Position numbers and translations under genes: made by a program
NCBI GenBank assembly: GCA_003290165.1
Contig: QNQO01000651.1
Span: forward strand, 310,001 to 374,000
Reading direction: 5' to 3'
Length of the DNA: 64,000 nt
DNA from: Berberis thunbergii
Taxonomy: Eukaryota > Streptophyta > Magnoliopsida > Ranunculales > Berberidaceae
Shown here: positions 22,850 through 33,816 of the stretch, in pieces
Layout: each line of letters starts with the position of its first letter
Position numbering within the stretch: the stretch's first letter is position 1
Notes under the pieces: generated by a model
What the model saw: only the letters and a program-made list of their open reading frames with translations
Databases searched by the model: none
What the model was told of the DNA's origin: nothing

Positions 22850-23490
22850 GGATCTAAGGACACCCCATCGAGGATGACATTTTAGAGTGATGAAGTGTCA
22901 AACACTACAAACTTAACTATCTTGACCACTGGTCTCGCGGTAACTAGTAAGACTAATCTTCTCCATTGGTTTGATCTCGACTCCATTGAAGTCGAACATA
23001 ATCCCTCTCGATGATCTCAACTCTCTGATATCAGTTTTCATTTTCTCGAAAGTAGACTTGAACAAAAAATTGATGGAACTGTCGTGGTCGACTAGAATTC
23101 GACTAGAATTCTCCTGACCATGGGATTTCCGATTAGAGAGTCACGACCAAATGGTCCTCATGGGGGAAAACAACTCCAATTGGAGAGTCATGACCAAAAT
23201 GGTCTTCATGGGGAAATAACTTTTGCAAGTCTTCTTCTGAAAATGTAACCGACCCCTCACCTCCCGACTGGACACTGTCAGACAGACTTGGGCTTGGAAG
23301 AGATTCACATGACTTGCGTTCGTTCGCTTATTTTTGTTTTTTCATCCTCCTGGATTTCCTTACTGGGGTTGCAGCAATTTGTTTGCCTTTCTGATGCGCC
23401 TCTCTTGGAAAGTCATCTTTGCTAATGTATCCAGTCAACTTTCCCTTTTAAATGAGATTTTGAACATAGTGCTTTAGAGCATAATCCTCG
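22850..23490 (-). pseudogene. Gypsy gag C-terminus and protease-like remnant
   Basis: Minus-strand sequence starting at 23490 reads EDYALKHYV, continuing the zinc-knuckle region seen at 26880-26940. Further on, text parallel to the protease block of the first element (2480-2780) appears in degraded form. A 12-base segment (CGACTAGAATTC) is tandemly doubled at about 23089-23112. Confidence 0.55.
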
Positions 23491-26400
23491 TAGCACCCCG
23501 TATTTTTTTAATATTTATTAAATTTTATATATATCTTTGTGTGATTGTTTTCATTAAGTTATGGGCATATGCACTCCTATTTGTTTGTCTATATGATGTG
23601 TGTTTTGTTTCTTAAGGAAGGTTAGTAGAAAATTTATTTTTGGAATGATATATTATTTGTACTCTAGTGTTGGTTCATTCGGAATGTAGTTTGTTTATTT
23701 AATAATTAATTACCTCCTTACCCTCTCCTCTGCCGAATTTCGGAACGAGATTCTCTTGAGTTGTATATATTGGAATACCCGCCTAATTAAATAAATATAA
23801 AAATATTTTATTTATTAATTGTGGCATATGTTGTAATCTCAATTATTGGAAAAAAAAATTTGTTTTGTTTGTCATTGCTAAATAGAATAAGATGTATGTG
23901 TGTGTGTTTAGCCAAAATTTGAAAACCCAAAAATAAGACATTTGCCTTAAGTAAATTAATTAGTCACACTCTAAAAAAAAGGTGCACATATACTTTAGTT
24001 AAACCCTAATCTTGATGAGTTTTATTCAATTTTCCTGGGCTTGGATTTGGGTTTTCGTGAAAGTATTGGTTAGAGGGAAATAAAAGTTAAAAGAATAAGA
24101 GATGAGTGATGTTGTGTTTAACCAAATAAACCCTAATTAAAAACTCATTTAAGCCTTAGCCTCCTTTTTTCTCTCTGGATACACACAAAAGAAAAGAAAA
24201 ACTTATGTTGAAAAAGGTGGGAGGTGCTGAAGGAAGAAATTTGCTCAAATCTTGGGATTCTTGCAAAAAGATGTGAGTAAAACTTTGTCTCTCTTTAATA
24301 TATATATATTTTCAATGTAAATACAATTCCCTAGACATTTTGATTTGATTTACATATTTAATGGAAGAAAAATCAATTTGACATTGTTGGTTTGATTTAT
24401 ATTTTAATGAAAAATCGATTTGAAATCTTGGTTTGATTTAAATTTTAACGGAAAAAAAAAAAAAAAACCAAATTGACATCACTGTTCATGTTGATATTAC
24501 TGTTCCGGTTGACATCATTGTTTCTGCTTCTGGTCCTGTTTCTGTTTGACATCACTGTTCATTGTTCCTGTTTGACATCACTGTTTATGTTCCTGTTTGA
24601 CATCACTGTTCCTACTCCTGTTTGACATCAATGTTCATTGTTCCTGTTTGACATCACTGTTCACTGTTTCTGTTTGACGTCACTGTTCAAAAAAAATGAA
24701 AGTTATTGTTCTTATAGGAATAGTTTGCACGGCATCATATGAGTATGTGGCTATGCCTACTACTCAGTGTACATTTTAATATTAGTTCATTTTATTTTAT
24801 TTTTTATGGAGTAATAGATATTTGTGTATAATAATATTATTTGCTTTGTTAGTATAACAATCAAGTTTGTTTGATGTATGGTGTAAATTTATTGTAGATC
24901 ACAAACACACTTTCGTTGAACCTACCCCTTGTATTTCAACATTCCTAATTTGCGATGCAGAACAAAAAAAAGGATGGGAACCCATACTAGTTTTATTCAT
25001 AGGGGATAATTTATCTTTCCATTGTTGTATAAGGTACATAAAACATATTTATCAATCTAAGTCACCGTGCATGTATTAATTGAAGTTCAATACGGTTGAG
25101 TTCCTAACATTTCATTTTTTAATGTTATAATATCTATTATTTTTATAAGATTATAATGTTATGAACTGAACAAAGGTATGGACTTGGATGTAAATTGATC
25201 CTTATGTGATTGGTTTTCTAAAAAAAAAAAAAAAAAAACGACACATAATCTTCTTTACTGCGATGAGTGAGCTTGGTCAGGAGTCATATTGTGAGTTTTC
25301 TTCATTCTCCCTTTTATATATATTTTGTATGAATTTAACAATGTTGAGTTTGTTGATTAGATATGAAATCTGTGAGTGTCTTTCTGATAAATGAGTTTGG
25401 TTTAATTTTTATATTATATGGTGGGTTTTGATGTTTACTGTGTTATGATCATTTTTTTAAAATATTTTTTTTTATAGTCAAGCATATTGTAGGGATAGAT
25501 GGGATTTTAAAATTCGCTTGATGATTAGTCTTATTGTAATGTACATAACTTTATTCTCTATTGTTTATTAATAAAGTTTAATCGTTTTATGACAATATGT
25601 ATATGGTTATTTCAAACGCATTCTAAGTGTGAGTTTCATTTTACGTGTGATATAAGTGACTTGTGGGCGATGTTGTGAAATGTATAACTTGAGGCTTGGT
25701 AATTATGAAACTGTTATTTGTTTCCCCAATAGAATGGATGAACATTGTGGTTGATTTGTCGTGGTTGACAAAACATCACCATAAAAGAGTTTTGAGGTTT
25801 TATGTATTTTTTTATGTTCTTTTCCACAACTCCGAAAAAAAAATGTGAAAAGAAAAGAAATTGTTTTGTATACAGACTTGTTTGTATGCGTGTCATATAA
25901 TTATGGGTATGCAGACTTGCTTGCATATCGGTGCACCGTTCCATGTGAGTTCGGTTGTACGTGTAGATTTAGGAAAATTTGCCATGAATTGAACTTCGGG
26001 TGAGATGACATGTTCCTCGATGTGGCACCTCACTTGGAACATGTACGCTCCGAGAGGTTTCGAAGGCAAGGAATGCACACTTGAGTGAGGTGTGTTCAGC
26101 ACAAGGAGGATAGTGTGATTGTGGAAAAGAAGCGATATTTCTTTTTGGTGTATGTGCATGATTACCTTAAAGGAAGAAACTAAATGCTTATTCAACCATT
26201 GAATGGGAACTATATGTCTTCCTAAAGGTAGAAAATGTGTTTTGCTGATATTTTAATATACTATGATTTGTATCGTAGTTTGAAAATAAATTACATTTAT
26301 GAGGATTGATAACTTAGAAATATTATCCGGTTGTTTCTAACCTTTTCATGCAGGATGACAAGTCCACTCATATTTCTGCAGGTCAGACTTGTCATAGTCA

Positions 26401-26868
26401 ACTTCTATAGCGTAAGTACTAGTAAAGACATATTTATTTATTAGGATGATGACATTTTTGCCTCATTGAGGAACTACCTGTTGGTGTGGTTGGCTATTGT
26501 TTTTATTTAGTTTGATGTTATCACGTGTGGATTTATTGATTTTGGGATGAAGATTTCTCACACCAGCTTTATTGCTGACCCAAGTGAGTTTTTGCTTCTT
26601 GGGTACATTCCTTTGGGAATGTAGCCGATTAGCCCTTTCAGGTTTAGAGATTTTTGGACAGCGTTACTGGAGTTTCATTAGTGGGGCTAACAATGTCAGA
26701 GTCTCTCAGAGTTAGAGTTTTATTTGTTTCAGTAATTTAATCATATTTTAGTTGTTGCTGCTATTTGTTTATGTTGTTATTGAATTTTCATGTCCCGAGT
26801 TTTGGGGAAACGGATAATCCTATGTGGATTTTAGGATTTTCGTTTTTCTCGAAAATCGAGGCGTGACA
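23491..26868. mobile_element. Terminal-inverted-repeat element (Mutator-like TSD length) in gypsy gag
   Basis: Ends TAGCACCCCGTATTTT (left) and, read inward from the right, TGTCACGCCTCGATTTTC are imperfect inverted repeats. The flanks ATAATCCTCG (23481-23490) and ATACTCCTCG (26869-26878) match at 9 of 10 bases. A 9-11 bp duplication is typical of Mutator-like elements. No transposase was recognised in the 3378 bp, so it is non-autonomous or decayed. It holds degenerate tandem repeats at 24475-24690. Confidence 0.6.
24475..24690. repeat. Degenerate tandem repeat around TTTGACATCACTGTTC
   Basis: TGACATCACTGTTC or a close variant recurs at least seven times at roughly 30-base spacing, with CTGTTCCTGTT spacers. 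It lies wholly within the inverted-repeat element. Confidence 0.8.
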
Positions 26869-27950
26869 ATACTCCTCGGTTGCATGGTCCCTCCCTTCAT
26901 AAAAATCGCAATATGTTCTGTTAGGTCTTCTTCTGCGATTCCTCTTCTCGGCCTTCGGTAGGAAGGCTCGATTTTCAGTTTCCTCAACAAATCACTATGT
27001 CTAACTCTTAACTTGGTGAATTTCCTCTCCGCCCATTCCATTCTATCACTCATTGTATGCCGTTTGCCATCCCCTCCACTCCTTTTGGTTTGCTTTGGCT
27101 TTTTAGGAAGAGATGAGACCTCTTCTTCGACTTGCATATCAGCTACTGAGCGATGAAACTTCGCTGGCTTGGCTTTGACCCCTTCCTCTACCTTTAATTC
27201 ATTTTCTATTATTCGGTAGGGCTCCTCCATCTTCTTAGGATTTTGAGACATGAACCCTAGAGCATGCCTTCACCCTTCTCATCAAGGCTGCAGCCACCTT
27301 CTTGTCGTCCAATTCATCTATAAGCATGGCCTCCTTCTTGAACAGAGACAAATAGTCCTTGAGGACTCTTTATCATCTACGTTATGCTGAGCAAGGTCGT
27401 GTTGTCTATCGACCCTACTCGTTGATGGATGTACTGACTATCGAAGACCTTATATCCTCATACTTGGTGATAGATTTCCTTGAATTCATTAAACCATGTG
27501 ATTGATGTTCTGGTATGACTACTGGGGGAAAACTTCCAACGAAGAGCATCGACCTCCACATAGACTATTGTCTCCGTTAGAAGTGTTCTCCTCAGCCTCG
27601 TACTTGTGTCTATCCTCGTTACCTTCTCCTCCTTACTTCTTTGACCCAACGTCTCATTCCTGATAAGTTCCAGGACCCCTTCTTTAGTCAATAAACATTC
27701 TTCTCTATTCCCACTATTGTGTGGATATTGTTTTGCTTCTGCACTTTTTTCTGATCTCGTTATCTGATTCTTATATCCTTTCAAAGCCTCATTTTCCTTA
27801 TGCAAGGCTTGAATTTGGGCCTACATTTTCTTCAACACCTCAGCCACTACCTCATTGTCCCGAGTAGGCAAAACCTCAGGCCGAGTTGATGACCATGTTA
27901 TACTCTCTCCTATATCCTAGTGGTTCCCTCCACTATGGAGATCTGACCTT
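26869..27950 (-). pseudogene. Gypsy gag N-terminal part, broken
   Basis: Two long minus-strand frames, 27458-27805 and 26820-27251, cover the gag region. Near 26890-26935 the zinc-knuckle-like CDFYEGRDHATEEY is visible in another frame. Frame changes and stops show decay. Confidence 0.6.
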
Positions 27951-27974
27951 TTTGATGTGATGTGTATTTTGAGG

Positions 27975-27994
27975 CCTTCCCACAGATGGCGCCA
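27975..27994 (-). other. Primer-binding site of the second gypsy element
   Basis: The minus strand reads TGGCGCCATCTGTGGGAAGG just inside the LTR, closely matching the first element's site. Confidence 0.75.
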
Positions 27995-27995
27995 A

Positions 27996-28552
27996 TGTTT
28001 GGCAGGTACTCTCTAAAGCTCACCAAGATGCACACTACATCTTCGAGATCTCTGAAATGACAACAATTTCCTCTCCTTTGTTGTTCTTTGAACCTTTTCA
28101 CCTGCAAAACACTAATAAACACAGGTTATCCCCATGTTATGAGCCTTCGACGCTTAAGTTAGCAAACAACCGAGTGGTAATCAGATAAGAACACTAAAGA
28201 AAACTAAACATTCAGTGAGTTTTTCCAGATTGATACTTTCTCTAGAGCTGTCTTAGAATCCACCTCTTCCCCATTTGCATAATAGCTATATTTACACTAC
28301 TTTTTCTCACCTACCTGTCCATATTTTGTTTTAATGACCTGACAACGCTTCCTATAAAGTGACGCTTCTGAGTACTATAATCGCATACTGGTCTACTTTC
28401 GGTTTTAGTCCCTTTCTTGTGTTAGAGTTGTACATCACAATACTGTTTTTGCCTGGTTAATGGAGCCTCTTTCGTCTGTCCTACGTGCCACGGTTGTAGT
28501 AGCCAATTCTTATTGGATCCACCCATAGCATGTTTCTAATTGTTATCTGACA
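27996..28552 (-). repeat. 5' LTR of the second Ty3/gypsy element
   Basis: Bounded by TGTTTGGCAG next to the primer-binding site and TTATCTGACA at the outer end (TGT..ACA ends), 557 bp. It abuts the TRIM at 28580 and may have inserted into that element's first LTR. Confidence 0.65.
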
Positions 28553-28579
28553 ATGTTGACGTGATTCCCTTAATCAGAG

Positions 28580-28996
28580 TGTCATGGCCCAACTTTGGGC
28601 CAAAAGCATATAATGTTGTATTATGTGGATCAGGTCGTTACATAATTGTATCAGAGACAGATTCAGCCAGAAGTGTGCCAACGAGGACGTTGGGTCATAA
28701 GAGGGTGAATTGTAACAACCTTGTGTGGGCGACCTCTAAGGCTGTCGGGCTACCTTGTGTGGGCGGGTACTGAAGATGTCAATCCGTTTTTGGGCAAGCT
28801 CATAGGTTATTATGTGTGGGTAGATTCAGAGGCTAGTGACTACCTTAGTGTTATAATCTCACATCGTCTGGGAGAGAGAAAGAAATGTGTTATATATGTG
28901 CAAGGTTAAATTTTCTTGATATAACACGTTTTAAAGCTGTGAGGGTGGTTAAACTCAAAGCGAACAATATTATAAGATGTGGATCGAATCGTTACA
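28580..28996 (+). mobile_element. TRIM-like short LTR element, first LTR truncated
   Basis: A 148-bp LTR-like unit (28849-28996) begins TGTTATAATC and ends ATCGTTACA. A related end, GGTCGTTACA, stops at 28642 and is followed by ATTGTATCAGAGAC, a slightly altered Met-tRNA primer-binding site. The internal part is only about 200 bp and has no coding sequence. The left LTR is cut by the gypsy LTR. Confidence 0.5.
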
Positions 28997-29279
28997 CAGA
29001 GTGTTTACCTCTGGTTGGCTGGTTCTTCGGTTGAGTGTTCCACTTCCCTTGCTTCCCACCGATTCTCCTTCATTGTCAGTGGCTGCCTTTTCCGTTGGTC
29101 AAAGATGCTAGACCCATTCTCTCTCAATAATTCTAGCTGGCCTGGGAGGTGCGCCTGGGTGGCTGCCTGGACACCCCCTGGCACGCGTTCGGGAGCCTCC
29201 CAGGCACGAGCCAAAAATTTCAGCCAAAATTTGAGCGGGATTTGCAGAGCCAATTTTGGGGGAAACTCAAATTGTTTGA

Positions 29280-29441
29280 AGAAGAATCGAAACTCAACCT
29301 TCTAATCAGTCGAAACTCGGGGGAAATTCTGGGCGAATCGAAGCTGTCGAGAGAAACCGAATCTAGGGCGAATCGAGACTCGAGAGAGTAGAAGAAGAAG
29401 AAGAAGAAGAAGAAGAAGAAGAAGAAGAAGAAGAAGAAGAA

Positions 29442-29473
<32 letters not shown>

Positions 29474-29836
29474 AGAAGAGGAAGAACAAATTGAAGAAAT
29501 TGTTGAAGCAACTGGAATCAAACCCGCGAAAGGTAAGTCCGAAACTTGAAATTTCTTGATTTCTTCTTGATTTCTTCTAGATCTAGGGTTTGTAGATCTA
29601 GGGTTCCTGACGTTTTTTTTTTTTTTTTTTTTTTTTTTTGTTTTTGTTCTTTTTTTGTATGTGAGAACAAATAGAAGACAAGAACTTCTCGTGAAATCAT
29701 TTCTCATTTCTCTATCATTTCATGCAAATTGGTTTTGCAGAGAAGTGAATGACCCTTTCTCTCAGTTGCCACTCACTCAGCCTACTGTCTTTTGTTTGAA
29801 GCTTTCTTCACACTGAAATCAGAACCCACAAAGAAG
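29280..29836 (+). other. 5' UTR exons of the viroplasmin-domain gene
   Basis: Exon 1 ends at 29532 with donor AAAG|GTAAGT. Exon 2 is 29741-29836, between acceptor TTTTGCAG and donor AAGAAG|GTAC. The next acceptor, AAATGCAG, lies at 31240, two bases before the start codon. The transcription start is not determined. Exon 1 contains the GAA repeat. Confidence 0.55.
29390..29487. repeat. (GAA)n microsatellite, long allele
   Basis: About 95 bases of GAA units. The equivalent stretch in the right arm (35760-35813) is only about 50 bases. A poly-T at 29613-29639 (27 bases) likewise differs from the right-arm poly-A at 35594-35632 (about 39). Confidence 0.95.
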
Positions 29837-31242
29837 GTACATTAAACCATGACTGAATTATTGTCAAGTTCAAACATTTTTCATTATATTTGTGGAATAT
29901 TCAACATGGGGTTACTTATTTGATTGAGAATTCTCTATGTTCTGCCTTGGGTGTGAAGTTGATTTGCATGATTTTGTCAAGGCAAGGGTTTTTAATAGTT
30001 TTGTGTTGTTTTTCTCGAGTTTTGCTTTGATGGGTTTTGTTTTGTGCTTTTTTGGGTTTAGAGAATTCATGGGTTCTGCTTGGTTTGGTAAGGAATTTGT
30101 GAAAAGTTCGAGTCTTTGAGTTGAATTTGGTGAAATTTGAGGGTTTAATCTCTGTTCAGTTCAGAGTTCATGATATGTGATTAAGCTAAGGATATATAGT
30201 GATTAAGGTTTGATTTCATCATTGTTTGTTATAATGATTTATTATTTAGAATTGATGTCATGTCTTTGAGCTTGGGAGTTTTAATAAATCGTCAACATTG
30301 ACATCTTGTTGAACTTGAAATGTTTTTAGCTAATTTCTCAAGAATGTTTATACATTCTAACTTATTGGCATGAAACTTTTAGCATTGTCATCCTCCGGAT
30401 TATCTCTTTTCCCTTCTTATCTAATTGTAACAATGATTTTTTCTTCACTTAAAAGCGTACATGTTTTGTTGCTCAGCCATTTGACAATGTAGGGAAATTT
30501 TCAAATTTGATCTACTTCACGACTGGTCGAATTCGATTAGTGTACATCATTTGTAACTTGCAATTCATCGACATTCAAGATCCTAATTTTTCAGTATTTG
30601 AAATAATTTTTGTAACTAAAACTCCATTAAGTTATATCCTCCTTGTAGTAATTAAATTGGGATATATTGTGAAATAAACTATAAGGACCTATTGCAAAGC
30701 ACAATATGTATATTAGGATTCCTAACATTGCTTCTGTTAGGACTTGCTACGTTGGTCTAATTTGTAAAGCAAATATGGATCTCTGAGCACTGCTTGTAAA
30801 GCAAATATGAACTTTTTAGCACAATGCTGAGTACTTCACTTAGTTATATCTTTGGTAAATTCATTGTCATTCCTAGAATGTTTTAGCACAATGTCTGGCC
30901 CATGGAGCCATTTGTTGGGTCTCGTTAGATATACTTGTCATAAAAAATTGTTAAAAACAATATATTGCACCAAAAAAGTCTAATTGTTTTCCATTAAAAT
31001 CTCACCATGATCCTCATTAGTCATCCTGGGGATTCCCTTTATAATTCCAACTTCTCTACTACTATGTGGTGGATCTCTTCAAGATAAGTTTAAAAATCCC
31101 CAAACCAAGTGTTATTGTGTTCACTAACTATTCATGCTCACAAAGGAGAAATGTATGCATTTCAAACTACTCGATCTTCAAACATTGTTTTTTTGTGCCC
31201 ACATGCGTATCTATCGGGGCATTTATTTTGTTAAATGCAGGA

Positions 31243-31623
31243 ATGGCATTTAGAGCGTATGTTGTCTATCGAGGTCATCGCCCTGGAGTATACCTAAACT
31301 GGCCCGCATGTTCAGCAGCGGTATCAGGGTATAGTCGTGCTTCTTACAAAGGGTTTATGTCAGTTGAAGAAGCTGAGGAATCATACGAGTTGTGGGTTCG
31401 CTCAGAATTGGTGAGGAGAGATTCGGAGGAATCCAACAACAATGAAAATGTCAGAGTTAACAATGTAGTTTATGATGATCAAGTTGGTACATCGAATGAT
31501 CAAAGAAATGTCACTGAAGGGAACAATGATCCTTGGGCTTACACGAGGGACTTAATCAATACTTTGATAGTTGTACTTATTATGTTAGGTTTCATATTTA
31601 TTATTAAGCTCTTGAACGAATGA
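31243..31623 (+). CDS. Small viroplasmin-domain protein with a C-terminal membrane anchor
   Basis: The 126-residue product begins MAFRAYVVYRGHRPGVYLNW. Residues 5-50 fit the caulimovirus-viroplasmin / RNase H1 N-terminal hybrid-binding fold: YVVYRGHRPGVY, W, then SGYSRASYKGF and VEEAEESYELW. That fold binds RNA-DNA or double-stranded RNA in RNase H1 proteins. No RNase H domain follows. An Asn/Asp-rich linker leads to a hydrophobic segment at about 105-124 (LINTLIVVLIMLGFIFIIKLL), so a tail-anchored protein is likely. A longer frame from 31066 runs through intron sequence. I prefer the start at 31243, two bases after the AG acceptor at 31239-31240. The function of such short plant proteins is unknown to me. 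Confidence 0.75.
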   Translation: MAFRAYVVYRGHRPGVYLNWPACSAAVSGYSRASYKGFMSVEEAEESYELWVRSELVRRDSEESNNNENVRVNNVVYDDQVGTSNDQRNVTEGNNDPWAYTRDLINTLIVVLIMLGFIFIIKLLNE

Positions 31624-32235
31624 TGGAATTATATGTAATGTAATATGTACATACATATGTATTATGTGAATATATTTCATATTCCAATGAAATTTGTGTT
31701 TCATATTGTTCTTTTTTTTCTTCCGTATGGTATGCTTTTGTAACTGAAAATACATACTACATGGAAGACGAAGTACTTGGGTCACAAGGTGAGCAGGAAA
31801 GGAAGAAGCAGAAGAAGGAATCTGTTGGTAAAATGTGTCTCACTTTTTTAATTTTTTTTGTCTGTAAAGCTTTCATGTCTATCTATATTTGCTAAACTTT
31901 ATTAATGTGTTGTTTATTTTTGTGCTCAGATGGGGGTCACTTGCCATGGAATCATTGTCGTCTTGCTAAGAAGCTTGGTTGTTCATCAACATAGAGGTAT
32001 GCATTCTTGTCATGCCAGCTTAGAACTAAAACTACTTGCACACCCTTCTAAGTTGCATGCTAGTTACCAAAATGGCTGTGATGGGGGTCATTAGTTTGTT
32101 GAGTCCTTTTAAAACCTTACAAAACATGTTTAGATGGTAAAGCTTGGATTATGATCAGCATGTTTAGATGGTAAAACCTTACAAAACATGTCTAAATGGG
32201 TTCTGACAAAAAGTTGCTGCTGGATGTTATTTGAT

Positions 32236-32312
32236 ACACAGGCCTTTAAATCAATACTGACTGCTGATTCTTCAAGTGAGCAACTTTCTTCTCTCGGAGA
32301 ACTCATGTGTCA
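32236..32312 (+). pseudogene. Exon-like fragment, parent gene not identified
   Basis: Between acceptor GATACACAG and donor CAG|GTATTT lies an open segment reading AFKSILTADSSSEQLSSLG then ELMCQ. It looks like one internal exon of a larger gene. I do not recognise the family. Confidence 0.4.
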
Positions 32313-33199
32313 GGTATTTACTTTCTTTGGACAAGTAATACGATCCTGCCTGGCTCCCTGCATGCAATGGTGAGGTTTGCAAACTGTTATAGCAAGATTT
32401 AGAAAATAAATTTGATGGGGTTAACAGCATCTATTCTTCTGTTAAGAGTTGTTATCTCAACTTGATAGCTGATGCGGATGGTGGTCAGTATTGTATTCCC
32501 CAATAATGTAATTTTCCCTTGGTTTTATGTTTTATACATTTATATCATAATTAAAAATCTGATATGATTATACTTACAGGTTATTTTTTGAGAAGGTAAC
32601 ATTCTATCCTTGTGGAAATGTGGTTTGATCAGTGTGCGGACTTCTTTCTGAAGTGATTGCCAAACTGGAAACATCATTGTCATTGCTGAGATGGGGGTCA
32701 CTTGCCAAGAGGAGTGACAATTTCCTGACTGAAGTTTAGGTTGTTTGCTGGGAAATCAAACTAGTTTCGATTGGTACGTTGGTTATTAGCAGTCTAGCAT
32801 CACCCTTGCTCAGTTGTTGGTTTTTTGTGGAATAGGGAATTATTAAACAACAATGATTTCCTTGAAATGCAGGTATCCCATGGAATCATTGTCGTCTTGC
32901 TAAGAAGCTTGGTTGTTGATCAACATAGAGGTATGCATGCTAGTTACCAAAATGGCTGTGATGGGGGTCATTAGTTTGTTGAGTCCTTTTAAAAACCTTA
33001 CAAAACATGTTTAGATGGTAAAGCTTCGATTATGATCAGCTTACTTAGTAGATTTTTAATTCTAGATTTTTGTTTGAAGGGAACTAGATTTTTGGATACC
33101 AAGACAAAATGTGAAGGCTATTAGTAGTCTAACTTACATATAGTTCTTTCCTACTCGTATTCAGTATCTTTTGGACTATAACTTTGGTATCATTTACAG

Positions 33200-33258
33200 A
33201 CTGATCAGAAGTTACGCGTCTGTGACATTTGTCGAGCATTTCTGAGCGTGTATGACAG
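33200..33258 (+). pseudogene. Single LUC7-like exon (U1 snRNP splicing factor family)
   Basis: The 59-base segment between acceptor TTTACAG and donor ACAG|GTAATT encodes TDQKLRVCDICRAFLSVYD. This matches the start of the second zinc finger of LUC7 proteins, which bind the U1 snRNP in 5' splice-site choice. Family members read CDICGAF here, so Gly is Arg in this copy. No other LUC7 exon was found nearby, so it is a captured or left-over fragment. Confidence 0.75.
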
Positions 33259-33816
33259 GTAATTTATGCTCTTTTGCCTTTGCTGATCATAGTCATTATC
33301 ATTTTCTTCTCTAGACACCATTTATGCTACTGTCCTATTTAGGTTGATTTCTGTTGTGATCCTTGTGGTTTTATGTTGTATATAACTCCTTGGAAATTTC
33401 CGACAATAGTGTGTACTTGAGGATGGCCACTACAGACTTGAAAAAAATCGAAGAAAACTGATTGCTTGGTTATCTTTGTATGCAATTCTTGTGTATTTTA
33501 GCTGTTACTAACGAGTAATGGCTCTTCTTGGAGAAAATAATACGGGTGATTCTTGATAAAAGGAAAAAATTAACTGTCATGCCTTGCAAGTTGTTTTATG
33601 TACACTGGGTTCTTTGTTAAGTAAATGGTATTTTTCATGCTTCCTAACCAACAATTTTCAAACACAATACTTGGCTGCTCTGTTTCAGTTGAAACCCACT
33701 GTCTGACAACTATTCCCACCTTTGTAAAATTTTTCTTCAATTGTGAACTTTGAGCTTCAACTTTCAATCCAAGCTAGGATGGGAGCTAATTTTTTATGAA
33801 AATTGTTATTGGGTGT

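Larger units (their letters stand above)
22800..28552 (-). mobile_element. Second Ty3/gypsy element, truncated and split
   Basis: The minus strand runs LTR (28552-27996), primer-binding site, gag (27950-26869), a 3378-bp inserted element, the rest of gag (from 23490) and a protease-like region to about 22850. RT, RNase H, integrase and the second LTR are absent. Without the insertion the frame reads HATEDYALK, the usual zinc-knuckle region of plant gypsy gag. Confidence 0.75.
29125..31359 (+). repeat. Left arm of a large inverted repeat
   Basis: Starts CAATAATTCTAGCTGG and ends AAAGGGTTTATG. Its reverse complement is found at 33874-36079 with almost no differences outside simple repeats. It covers the 5' UTR exons, both introns and the first third of the coding exon of the viroplasmin-domain gene. 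Confidence 0.95.

Noticed and set aside
29220..29707. Poly-Ser, poly-Leu and poly-Phe open frames in the inverted repeat, and their mirror at 35532-36094
   Set aside because: They are readings of the GAA microsatellite and poly-T tract in a 5' UTR exon and intron.
31066..31242. Longer N-terminus for the viroplasmin-domain protein
   Set aside because: The extension reads through the T-rich 3' end of an intron; an AG acceptor sits two bases before the ATG at 31243, where the domain begins.
31243..31623. Interpretation as an endogenous pararetrovirus fragment because of the viroplasmin domain
   Set aside because: No other viral domain, primer site or coat-protein motif lies nearby. The fold is also common in plant RNase H1-type proteins, and the gene has host-like introns.
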